64,000 bases of DNA, taken from Methylococcus geothermalis. GTDB lineage: Bacteria > Pseudomonadota > Gammaproteobacteria > Methylococcales > Methylococcaceae. The position numbers and the translations under genes are program-made. Below the pieces are notes generated by a model. That model made no database searches, was not told the origin of the DNA, and worked only from the letters and a program-made list of their open reading frames with translations. Shown here piece by piece: positions 18,417-27,611 of the stretch; the first letter of the stretch is position 1, and each line of letters begins with the position of its first letter. The stretch lies in contig NZ_CP046565.1 in NCBI RefSeq assembly GCF_012769535.1, positions 2,246,501 to 2,310,500 of the forward strand, read 5' to 3'.

Positions 18417-18740
18417 TTCTGAGCGTGGCCGATTCGTAACCATTAGGCGCAGACCTGGTGGAGCGCAGCGGAACAGGGCAAGATGCTAGCCTTTGGGCGT
18501 GTTCCTGATCCGCTAGCGGTCCCAGAACGGCAAAAGACGCAGGGTCGAAACCAGTGCGCCTTATCTCGTCCCCATTCTGGATCGTCCGTCGATTCACGCC
18601 GCACAGATCGGCGGCGCTCCCAACCTTTTCGTTGATCGAATCATTGAGCATAGCCGTTTGGCCACACCTCGGCGGACTGTCCGGAAAGCTGTGCTAAGTT
18701 GCGCATAATATATATTATGTTAAATAGTGGGCGCAGGGCT
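18417..18740. other. Gene-free remnant region between tRNA-Lys and integrase fragment
   Basis: About 320 bases with no credible intact gene. Short minus-strand frames read out here are interrupted and lack family similarity that I can see. An A/T-rich patch (TATATTATGTTAAAT, near 18709-18724) stands out from the GC-rich surroundings. Given the integrase remnant next to it, this is most likely leftover DNA from a decayed integrated element. Confidence 0.4.
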
Positions 18741-18956
18741 TCAACAACCAAAACCGTGCGCAGTACGAGTGTTTCTCTCTGGTCTTGGCCGAGGCGACAT
18801 CGGCGTACGTGCCAAGGACCTGCGTTTTGCACTTGTCTTCGTAATCGAAGCGCCAAAGCTTCCCGCCGGACGGGATGATAGAGGCCCTTCTCCGCCGGAG
18901 AGCTTGAAAGGCTTGCCCGGCTCGGGTTTGGCGACGTGAACGGCGGTATCCGATTT
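18741..18956 (-). pseudogene. Remnant of a P4-type tyrosine integrase (N-terminal arm-binding domain)
   Basis: The minus strand reads SDTAVHVAKPEPGKPFKLSG (from about 18953), typical of the DUF4102 N-terminus of P4-family integrases. In a second frame it continues IIPSGGKLWRFDYEDK and then KTQVLGTYADVASAKTREKH. The two parts are separated by a frameshift near 18868-18880, and a second shift after TREKH leads to a stop at about 18741. The catalytic domain is absent. The remnant lies about 130 bases beyond the 3' end of tRNA-Met and points the same way, which is the classic position of an integrase next to its tRNA attachment site. Confidence 0.65.
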
Positions 18957-19087
18957 TTGAAATCGTGGAGGTCCCGTCCATCCGTGACGGTATCTCAAGG
19001 GGTGTGATGGAGACTTGAGGGTGGCTGATCGGGCGTTTGACTACCCTCAAAAGTTCCGCTCAAAAATCGATACTGTGCTGGGGAATT

Positions 19088-19164
19088 TGGTGGTGGCGGG
19101 CGGAATTGAACCGCCGACCTAGGGGTTATGAATCCCTCGCTCTGACCAACTGAGCTACGCCACC
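19088..19164 (-). tRNA. tRNA-Met (anticodon CAT, elongator type)
   Basis: The acceptor stem GGTGGCG pairs with CGCCACC, discriminator A, and CCA is encoded (19088-19090). The D-arm TAGCTCAGTTGGTCAGAGC is standard, the anticodon loop is TTCATAA with anticodon CAT, and the T-arm is GGCGGTTCAATTCCGCC. The last anticodon-stem pair is an A-C mismatch. The full D-arm and paired first acceptor base argue against initiator tRNA; tRNA-Ile(CAT) modified by TilS cannot be excluded by eye. Confidence 0.93.
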
Positions 19165-19224
19165 GCTGATATGCCTGCGCAAAAGCGCGAACCGCCTATG
19201 CGTGCGCTCGGAACCGAAGCGCGC

Positions 19225-19253
19225 ATTGTCATTTGTGACGGTGATCGTGTCAA
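19225..19253 (-). promoter_or_regulatory. Sigma-70 promoter of tRNA-Met
   Basis: On the minus strand, TTGACA (19253-19248), a 17-base spacer and GACAAT (19230-19225) form a strong promoter. The predicted start is about 50 bases upstream of the mature tRNA 5' end. The remainder of the 288-base gap up to 19452 must also hold the promoter of the aminotransferase gene, which I could not identify. Confidence 0.7.
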
Positions 19254-19452
19254 GAGTGAGTTAGCCTTGTCCAGAGTTCGTCCATTATTGAAGAACATCC
19301 GGCCGCTGTGGCATGATTGCCCTCCTTCCTGAGGGGATGGGCCGGCTTTGTCATCACGCTCCGTGGCCAGATGAATCTAGGTTCGTCCTGTTCCCGTCCC
19401 TGCCCCTACGAACAAGAGCAATATTCCAAATCATAAACTCAAGGTGAATTTG

Positions 19453-20640
19453 ATGCCTGGTCGCAACCATCTTTACGTTCCCGGTCCGACGAATATCCCG
19501 GATGCCGTTCTCAGCGCGATGCACGTACCGATGGAGGACCATCGGCGGCCGGACTTCCCGGACCTTGTGGCCCCTCTGCTGACGAATTTGAAGAAGGTAT
19601 TCCGGACCGAAGCCGGACAATGCTTCATTTTCCCGGCCACGGGAACCGCTGGATGGGAAATCGCTCTGTCGAACACGCTCTCCCCCGGCGACAAGGTGCT
19701 GTCATACCGCTTCGGGCAATTCAGCCATCTTTGGATCGATCTGGCCAAGCGTTTGGGACTCGATGTGGAATACGAAGAAGTACCGTGGGGCCAGGGTGTG
19801 CCACTGGACAAGCTGGAAGCGCGCCTGAGGGCCGATCGTGCGCACGAAATCAAGGCGGTGCTGATCTGCCATAACGAGACTGCGACCGGCGTGACCAACG
19901 ACCTGCCCGCGGTGCGCAAGGCCATCGACGCAGCCGGGCACCCCGCCTTGTTCTATGTGGATGGCGTCAGCTCCATCGGTTCCCTGGATTTCCGCATGGA
20001 TGAATGGGGCATCGACATAGGCGTGGCGGGCTCTCAAAAAGGCTTCATGCTGCCCGCCGGACTGGCGCTGTTGGGCTTCAGCCAGAAGGCGCTGAAGGCC
20101 CGTGAATCCGCCAAGTGCAAGCGCGCCTTCCTGGACATCAATGATCACATTGTCCACAACGCCGGCGGCTTCTTTCCGTACACGCCGTCGATTCCGCTGT
20201 TGTATGGCCTGCGCAAGTCCCTCGACCTGCTGCTGGAGGAAGGTCTGGAAAATGTCTACGCCCGCCATGCACGCTTGGCCGAAGGTGTCCGCCGTGCGGT
20301 CGCCGCCTGGGGCCTCAAAGTGTGCGCGCAGGAGCCGAAGTGGTACTCGAATACGGTATCAGCCGTTGTCGTACCGCCCGAATTCGACGCCCGCGACGTG
20401 ATCCATACGGCCTATTACCGCTACAACCTCTCGCTCGGCGCCGGCCTGGCCGAGGTGTCCGGCAAGGTATTCCGCATCGGCCATTTGGGCGACCTCAATG
20501 AGCTGAGTCTATCCAGCGCCATCGTCGGTTCCGAGATGGCCATGCTGGACGTGGGCATCCCGATCACACCGGGCAGCGGCATCGGGGCAGCAAGCACCTA
20601 TTGGCGTGAGACCGCGCCGGCCATCAAACCGCGGGTTTGA
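19453..20640 (+). CDS. sga: Serine-glyoxylate aminotransferase
   Basis: A 395-residue class V PLP aminotransferase that transfers the amino group of serine to glyoxylate, giving hydroxypyruvate and glycine. The N-terminus (MPGRNHLYVPGPTNIPDAV) is the typical start of this enzyme, and the PLP lysine is Lys196 in GVAGSQKGFMLP. DGVSSIGSLDFRMDEWGID carries the cofactor-binding aspartate. The start at 19453 is preferred over a GTG nine bases upstream because AAGG lies eight bases before it. It leads the cassette sga-hpr-glycerate kinase-psd. Confidence 0.93.
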   Translation: MPGRNHLYVPGPTNIPDAVLSAMHVPMEDHRRPDFPDLVAPLLTNLKKVFRTEAGQCFIFPATGTAGWEIALSNTLSPGDKVLSYRFGQFSHLWIDLAKRLGLDVEYEEVPWGQGVPLDKLEARLRADRAHEIKAVLICHNETATGVTNDLPAVRKAIDAAGHPALFYVDGVSSIGSLDFRMDEWGIDIGVAGSQKGFMLPAGLALLGFSQKALKARESAKCKRAFLDINDHIVHNAGGFFPYTPSIPLLYGLRKSLDLLLEEGLENVYARHARLAEGVRRAVAAWGLKVCAQEPKWYSNTVSAVVVPPEFDARDVIHTAYYRYNLSLGAGLAEVSGKVFRIGHLGDLNELSLSSAIVGSEMAMLDVGIPITPGSGIGAASTYWRETAPAIKPRV

Positions 20641-20647
20641 TACTACT

Positions 20648-20678
20648 CCTCGCGGCGTCCCGGAAAGCCGCCGCGAGG
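20648..20678 (+). other. Hairpin between sga and hpr
   Basis: CCTCGCGGCG (20648-20657) pairs perfectly with CGCCGCGAGG (20669-20678) around an 11-base loop. It begins eight bases after the sga stop. No T-run follows, so it is more likely an RNA-processing or stabilising structure, or a leaky stop, than a full terminator. Confidence 0.4.
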
Positions 20679-20736
20679 GCCGATTCGATCAGGGTGCGCC
20701 GTTTGGTGCGCCCTCTTCTCCTCTCGGAGCCGCCCC

Positions 20737-21708
20737 ATGAGCAAACCCAAAGTCCTGGTAACGCGACGCTGGCCGGAATCTTGTGAAACCAGACTCCGGG
20801 AATCGTTCGATGTCGCATTCAATGTCGACGATCATCCGATGAGCAGGGAGGAGCTGAAGGCCGCCCTGCGTGATTACGATGCGGTTCTGCCCACCGTCAC
20901 CGACGTCATCGATGCCGAGATACTGGGAGCTGAGCCTCTGCGCTGCAAGATCCTCGGCAACTTCGGGGTGGGTTTCAACCATATCGACCTCGAGGCCGCC
21001 AGGCAGCGCGGCGTCACCGTCACCAACACGCCGGACGTGCTGACCGACTGCACCGCAGACATCGCGATGCTGCTCATGCTCGAAGTCGCCCGGCGGGGCG
21101 GCGAAGGCGAACGGGAGGTCCGCGCCGGCCGATGGACGGGCTGGCGTCCTACGCACATGCTCGGCACCAAGGTGACCGGCAAGACTCTGGGATTGATCGG
21201 TTTCGGGCGGATCGCCCGAGCGATGGCGAAAAAGGCCCACTTCGGCTTCGATATGCCCATCGTTTTCTTCGATCCATTTCCGCCGGCACAGGACGTGATC
21301 GACACCCTGGGCGCCGCGAGGTGCGACACGCTCGAAGAGGTGCTCGAGCGCGCCGATTTCGTCGCCCTTCACTGTCCCGGCAGCAAGGAAAACCGGCATT
21401 TGATCAATGCCGAACGGCTGGCGCGGATGAAGCCGCATGCCTATCTCATCAATACCGCCCGCGGCGACGTGGTCGACAGCGAAGCCCTGATCGACGCCCT
21501 GCGGAACCGGCGTATCCGGGGGGCAGGCCTGGACGTTTACGAAGGGGAGCCCCGGCTGAATCCGGGCTTTCTCGAACTTGACAACGTCGTGTTGTTCCCC
21601 CACCTGGGCAGTGCCACCGAGGAAACGAGGATTGCCATGGGCATGCGCGTGATCGACAACATCACCGCGTTTTTTGAAGGGCGCGCGCCGGGAGACAAGG
21701 TGGCCTGA
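20737..21708 (+). CDS. hpr: Hydroxypyruvate reductase (D-2-hydroxyacid dehydrogenase family)
   Basis: A 323-residue NAD(P)H-dependent reductase that would turn hydroxypyruvate, the product of Sga, into D-glycerate; it may also reduce glyoxylate. The Rossmann motif is GLIGFGRIARAMA (the third glycine is replaced by Ala) with Asp179 at the end of the second strand (FFDP), favouring NADH. The catalytic triad is complete: Arg242 in NTARGD, Glu271 in EGEP, His289 in PHLGSA. It lies 96 bases after sga and ends directly before the kinase start. Confidence 0.9.
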   Translation: MSKPKVLVTRRWPESCETRLRESFDVAFNVDDHPMSREELKAALRDYDAVLPTVTDVIDAEILGAEPLRCKILGNFGVGFNHIDLEAARQRGVTVTNTPDVLTDCTADIAMLLMLEVARRGGEGEREVRAGRWTGWRPTHMLGTKVTGKTLGLIGFGRIARAMAKKAHFGFDMPIVFFDPFPPAQDVIDTLGAARCDTLEEVLERADFVALHCPGSKENRHLINAERLARMKPHAYLINTARGDVVDSEALIDALRNRRIRGAGLDVYEGEPRLNPGFLELDNVVLFPHLGSATEETRIAMGMRVIDNITAFFEGRAPGDKVA

Positions 21709-22683
21709 TTGTCGGAAAACCCGATCGGTTCGTCCCCGTCATGGCCGGCCTGGCTCTTGCCGGATGACGAATTCCGAATGCTCTGGAGGCGGATACGGCC
21801 GGCGTTCCTTGCATCAATGGCGAGGCAGCGCATTCACGACGTGGCGGCTGAGCCTCTGGCGCGAATCTACTTGCCGCTGGCCGCCTGGGTCGATGCGCAC
21901 AAGAAAAACGGGCCGTTCGTGCTCGGCGTCAACGGTGCCCAAGGCTCGGGCAAGTCGACGCTGTGTGAATTCCTGACCCTGATTCTGAACCGGGGTTATG
22001 GTTACCGGGTCGCCGGGTTTTCCATCGACGATATCTACAAGACGAGGGCTGAACGCGAACGGCTGGCGCGGGAAGTCCATCCCTTGCTGGTGACGCGGGG
22101 TGTTCCGGGCTCCCACGACGTTGGCCTGGGACTGGCAACGCTCGATCGTCTGACGCACGGTAGTCCGGGAACGCCTGTGGCCTTGCCGGCCTTCGACAAG
22201 GCCATCGATGACCGACGTCCGGAACCCGCCTGGCTCCGGGTGCGGGCACCGGTCGACATCGTCATCTTCGAAGGCTGGTGCGTCGGGTGCCTTCCGCAGT
22301 CAACGGATGAACTTGCCGTCCCGGTCAATGCCCTGGAGGCCGAAGAGGATGCCGACGGCTGCTGGAGGGACTACGTCAATGAACAGCTTCGAGGGCCTTA
22401 CGCGGAACTATTCGGGCGGCTCGATCGGCTGGTCATGCTGCGGGTGCCCGACATGGAATGCGTATACCGCTGGCGGAGTTTGCAGGAGCGCAAACTCGCG
22501 ACTCAGGTCCGGGAGAACCGCTCCCCAAGCCACCGCCTGATGGACGAGGCGGCGCTGCGGCGCTTCATCATGCATTACGAACGCCTCACCCGCCATATGC
22601 TGGAGGAAATGCCCGCGCGCGCGGATATCACTCTGTTTCTCGACGAAAATCACCGCTTCGCCCACGTGACCGTTAACCGATGA
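21709..22683 (+). CDS. D-glycerate kinase, GLYK (3-kinase) type
   Basis: A 324-residue P-loop kinase with a TTG start directly after the hpr stop. Walker A is GAQGSGKS (76-83). It also shows GFSIDDIYKTRAER, the GSHDVGLGLATLDRL segment, FEGWCVGC and VYRWRSLQERKL, all lined up as in plant chloroplast glycerate 3-kinase (GLYK) and its bacterial relatives. It is unrelated to the GckA/MOFRL 2-kinases of the classical serine cycle. Expected product: 3-phosphoglycerate. The ATG of psd overlaps its stop codon. Confidence 0.85.
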   Translation: MSENPIGSSPSWPAWLLPDDEFRMLWRRIRPAFLASMARQRIHDVAAEPLARIYLPLAAWVDAHKKNGPFVLGVNGAQGSGKSTLCEFLTLILNRGYGYRVAGFSIDDIYKTRAERERLAREVHPLLVTRGVPGSHDVGLGLATLDRLTHGSPGTPVALPAFDKAIDDRRPEPAWLRVRAPVDIVIFEGWCVGCLPQSTDELAVPVNALEAEEDADGCWRDYVNEQLRGPYAELFGRLDRLVMLRVPDMECVYRWRSLQERKLATQVRENRSPSHRLMDEAALRRFIMHYERLTRHMLEEMPARADITLFLDENHRFAHVTVNR

Positions 22684-23546
22684 CCATGGCTGCTTTGTCC
22701 TCCCGAATATTTGCCGGGCTCCAGTATCTGTTGCCCCAACATGGCCTCTCACGCCTCATGCATGCGGCCGTCCGCATCCGGCAGCCTTGGATCAAGAACG
22801 CCATGATCCGGGCGGTTTGCAAACTCTATCGGGTGGATCTCGCCGAGGCGGCTTGCGACTCGTTGGAGTCTTTCGCCTGCTTCAACGCGTTCTTCACACG
22901 TGCCCTGAAGCCCGATGCCCGGCCGATATGCAGCGAACCCCACGCCATTGCCTGCCCTGCGGACGGCGCCATCAGCCAGATTGGCACCATCGAGGGCCGG
23001 ATGCTGTTCCAGGCCAAGGGACACCGCTTCGGGCTGGTGGAGCTGCTGGGAGGCGATGAAATCCAGGCGGCGAAATTCGAGAATGGTCATTTCGTTACCG
23101 TTTATCTTTCACCTCGCGACTACCACCGCATTCACCTGCCGGTAGCCGGCACACTGACCGCCATGACCCATGTGCCTGGCGAGCTGTTCAGCGTCAACGT
23201 CGCGACTACCGAAAACATTCCCAAGCTTTTTGCCCGCAACGAAAGGGTGATCTGTCATTTCGATACCGCTGCAGGACCGATGGCGGTCATTCTGGTCGGA
23301 GCGATCTTCGTCTCGAGCATCGAGACCGTATGGCACGGCGAGGTTACGCCGCCCCGCTCGAAAACGATCCGTCAATGGGATTACTCGGAGCAACACCTCA
23401 CGTTCGAACGAGGCGCCGAAATCGGCCGGTTCAACATGGGTTCGACGGTGATCGTCCTTTTCGGCGCGGATCGCGTACGCTGGATCCCTGGGTTCCAAGC
23501 CGGCACTTCGGTCAAGATGGGTATGGCGCTGGGTTTCTTCCGATGA
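22680..23546 (+). CDS. psd: Phosphatidylserine decarboxylase proenzyme
   Basis: A 288-residue membrane-associated enzyme that makes phosphatidylethanolamine. Self-cleavage should occur in the GST motif between Gly254 and Ser255 (FNMGSTVIVLF), Ser255 becoming the pyruvoyl group of the alpha chain. Asp95 (CPADGA), Asp147 and His149 (SPRDYHRIH) match the autoproteolysis triad. The ATG at 22680 overlaps the kinase stop by four bases; an ATG six bases later is an equally reasonable start. The last 35 bases overlap lapB tail to tail. Confidence 0.93.
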   Translation: MTMAALSSRIFAGLQYLLPQHGLSRLMHAAVRIRQPWIKNAMIRAVCKLYRVDLAEAACDSLESFACFNAFFTRALKPDARPICSEPHAIACPADGAISQIGTIEGRMLFQAKGHRFGLVELLGGDEIQAAKFENGHFVTVYLSPRDYHRIHLPVAGTLTAMTHVPGELFSVNVATTENIPKLFARNERVICHFDTAAGPMAVILVGAIFVSSIETVWHGEVTPPRSKTIRQWDYSEQHLTFERGAEIGRFNMGSTVIVLFGADRVRWIPGFQAGTSVKMGMALGFFR

Positions 23547-24717
23547 ATCCGATGCCTGCATCGGCAGGCTGAATCATTCCCCAGGCGCGGCAGGTCGGAC
23601 AATGCCAATGCAGTTCCCGGCATTCATAACCGCACTGAATACAGCCGTAACCCGCTTGCTGCATGGCCATACTGTCGAGGGCTGCCAGGCAGCGCCGCAG
23701 GACTGAAACACAATCGCCGTCGTCGCAAGACACCGATCCGGCATAGTGCAGCGTGCGTCGAATCAGGTTGAGGCTCGAGCACTCGGACAACAATCCTGTC
23801 AGATAGCTTGCTGCGGCAGAGTCCCCTTCCCGCTGCGCCAGCTCATCGGCCAGCAGCAAGGCGGCCGCTTCCGTGCGATAGCGCTGGTAGACATAGTCCA
23901 GATAGGTCAGATACCCGTCCATGTCCCGGAGATTGGCGTGGCAGAGACGCAGCTGCCCGATGATTTCCGGGATGAAGGCCGGATTTTGGAATTCCACCGA
24001 CCGAAGCAGGATGCCGGCTTCCGCCCAATGCTGCCGTTGCAGCGCAAGCTGGGATTTCAAGAGGGTGGCCCGGACGCAGCGAGGATCTTCGGCTAACGCT
24101 TGCTGTAGATGGGTTTGCGCCGTAGCGGTGTCGCCGAGTGCGATCGCCGATTCGGCCTGTTCGCACAGGAGATGGGCTAAAGTGGCGTGTCTTTGCCCGG
24201 CATCGTGCTTCTTGAGCGACTGGGCGCACTGGGCTGCCCTCACCCAATCCTTTTCACTCTGGTAGATCGCCAGCATTTGCTGGAGTGAGGCTTTACCGTG
24301 CGAAGCGCTCGCCGCCAGGTCGGCAAAGACGTTTTCGGCCCGATCCAGTAATCCCGCGCTCAAATAATCCATCCCCAGCTCGAAACGAACGGTGTGTTGC
24401 TGTTCAGCCGTCAACTGGGGCTGGGAATGGAGACGCTCGTGCAGCTCTATCGCCTTGGAAAGCTCGCCGCTCCTGCGGAGCAGGCTACCGAGCGCCAGCT
24501 GCAGTTCGAGGGTCTTGGTGTTGGAATCGGCGATCTGCCTGAGCAGATGAAAGGCTTCATCGGCCTTGGCGCCGATGTTGGGATCTACGGTCCCCTGATA
24601 GGCTCGTCGGACGGAGCCGATCAGTTCTCCCGACAGGCTTCGCCTATGGTGCCTGGCCGCGGCGTACCACCCGGAAGCCGCGGCGACCGGAAGAAGCAGG
24701 GTCAGCAGTTCGAGCAT
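23512..24717 (-). CDS. lapB: LapB (YciM), regulator of lipopolysaccharide assembly
   Basis: A 401-residue protein that in E. coli adjusts LpxC turnover. It begins with the family N-terminus MLELLTLLLPVAAASGWYAA (a membrane anchor), continues with about nine TPR-like helical repeats, and ends with a rubredoxin-type metal site, YGCIQCGYEC and WHCPTCRAW. The start at 24717 is preferred over an ATG 15 bases upstream because known proteins start at MLELL. In E. coli lapA lies between the rpsA/ihfB region and lapB; here only 75 bases separate ihfB and lapB and lapA is missing. Confidence 0.9.
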   Translation of the reverse strand: MLELLTLLLPVAAASGWYAAARHHRRSLSGELIGSVRRAYQGTVDPNIGAKADEAFHLLRQIADSNTKTLELQLALGSLLRRSGELSKAIELHERLHSQPQLTAEQQHTVRFELGMDYLSAGLLDRAENVFADLAASASHGKASLQQMLAIYQSEKDWVRAAQCAQSLKKHDAGQRHATLAHLLCEQAESAIALGDTATAQTHLQQALAEDPRCVRATLLKSQLALQRQHWAEAGILLRSVEFQNPAFIPEIIGQLRLCHANLRDMDGYLTYLDYVYQRYRTEAAALLLADELAQREGDSAAASYLTGLLSECSSLNLIRRTLHYAGSVSCDDGDCVSVLRRCLAALDSMAMQQAGYGCIQCGYECRELHWHCPTCRAWGMIQPADAGIGFIGRNPAPYPS

Positions 24718-24792
24718 GGCGCCGTCAAGCATTTCGGTACCCCGAGCCGCCCCAGGATGGAAACGGCGAGGGCGCTCTCGCCGATAGATGTG

Positions 24793-25080
24793 CTATTTCT
24801 TAATCGAATTGACCCGGTCGCGCAACTCTTTCCCTGGCTTGAAATGCGGAACGCGCCTGGAAGGGAGATGAACTGACGCTCCGGTCTTTGGATTCCTGCC
24901 GACGCGGGGGGGGCGGTAATGCAGGGAGAAGCTGCCGAAGCCCCTGATTTCGATGCGTTCGCCCCCTGCCAAGGCTTCGCTCATATAGCCGATCATCTCT
25001 TTGATGGCGTGTTCGATGTCCCTAGGAGACAAATGCGGGTACTTTCCGGCCAGGGATTCGATCAATTCTGACTTGGTCAT
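24793..25080 (-). CDS. ihfB: Integration host factor beta subunit
   Basis: A 95-residue HU/IHF-family DNA-bending protein. It starts [19 protein letters not shown] and contains [25 protein letters not shown], which includes the proline-tipped DNA-intercalating arm, then [13 protein letters not shown]. Position immediately downstream of rpsA is the standard one for ihfB, which separates it from hupB and ihfA. A strong terminator lies between it and rpsA, so it probably has its own promoter in the 70-base gap or depends on read-through. Confidence 0.95.
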   Translation of the reverse strand: MTKSELIESLAGKYPHLSPRDIEHAIKEMIGYMSEALAGGERIEIRGFGSFSLHYRPPRVGRNPKTGASVHLPSRRVPHFKPGKELRDRVNSIKK

Positions 25081-25095
25081 ATCGATTTCCAGGTT

Positions 25096-25134
25096 CCAAA
25101 AAGCAAACGGAAGGGGCGTTGACCGCCCCTTCCG
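25096..25134 (-). terminator. Rho-independent terminator after rpsA
   Basis: On the minus strand CGGAAGGGGCG (25134-25124) pairs perfectly over 11 bp with CGCCCCTTCCG (25118-25108), loop GTCAA, followed by a T-rich run TTTGCTTTTTGG. It begins 15 bases after the rpsA stop. Confidence 0.88.
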
Positions 25135-25149
25135 GAAAAACCGGAACGA

Positions 25150-26817
<1,668 letters not shown>

Positions 26818-26927
26818 GATCTATGATTCCGGCGTCCGAGGTAAAAATCGGACGTAGTCAGTTTAATAAATTGGTTGATGACCGTGTCCCCCGACCTGCG
26901 GGCGAACACACCCTATGCTGTATGACC

Positions 26928-27605
26928 TCAGGACTCTCGGCGCGATCTTGCTACGGCGAGACACGCCTGGATCACTTCCTCGATGGATAAATCCGAGGAA
27001 TCGATGATCACGGCGCCGTCCGCGGCTTTGAGCGGAGCGATCGGCCGTTCCCGATCACGCCGGTCACGCGCTTCGATCTCTTCGGTCAAGTCGGCAAGGC
27101 TAACATCTATGCCTTTCTCTTTCAACTGCTTATAACGCCGAAGCGCGCGGACTTCCGCGCTCGCGGTGAGAAACACTTTGTAAAGCGCATCCGGGAAAAC
27201 CACCGTTCCCATGTCGCGTCCATCGGCCACTAGGCCCGGCGGCCGACGGAAACTGCGCTGCTTTTCGAGCAGCGCCTGGCGAACCCGCGGGAATGCCGCC
27301 ACTTTCGACGCCAGATTGCCGCATTCCTCGGTCACGATCCGATCGCCGATATCGGCGCCCCACAAGATCGTGCGCGGGACGGCAGCCGCTTCGAAAACCA
27401 GATCGAGCGAATGGGCGAGCGCCGCCAGCGCCGCTTCGTCTTCGCAGGCAACCCCCCGATCCATCGCCGCGACCGCCAGTGCTCTATAGATCGCTCCGCT
27501 GTCCAGGAAGTTCCAGCCCAACCGGGCGGCGACTGCGCGGGCCGCAGTGCCCTTGCCCGCCCCGCTGGGGCCGTCAATGGTGAGTACGGGAACAGGATCG
27601 TGCAT
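26928..27605 (-). CDS. cmk: Cytidylate kinase
   Basis: A 225-residue kinase phosphorylating CMP and dCMP. The P-loop GPSGAGKGT lies at 12-20; NMP-binding and catalytic motifs include FLDSGAIYRALA, the GRDMGTVVFPDA segment, and the lid-type ARDRRDRERPIAPLK. Normal length. It lies six bases downstream of aroA, so both sit in the same operon, as in many gammaproteobacteria (aroA-cmk-rpsA). Confidence 0.95.
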   Translation of the reverse strand: MHDPVPVLTIDGPSGAGKGTAARAVAARLGWNFLDSGAIYRALAVAAMDRGVACEDEAALAALAHSLDLVFEAAAVPRTILWGADIGDRIVTEECGNLASKVAAFPRVRQALLEKQRSFRRPPGLVADGRDMGTVVFPDALYKVFLTASAEVRALRRYKQLKEKGIDVSLADLTEEIEARDRRDRERPIAPLKAADGAVIIDSSDLSIEEVIQACLAVARSRRES

Positions 27606-27611
27606 GGCGGG

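Noticed and set aside
18307-18651. Minus-strand frame covering the tRNA-Lys complement
   Set aside because: Its C-terminal part is simply the reverse translation of the tRNA, a well-known annotation artefact, and the rest shows no family similarity.
19311-19330. TGGCAT...GC pattern resembling a sigma-54 promoter upstream of sga
   Set aside because: The distance between GG and GC is 7 bases instead of 10.
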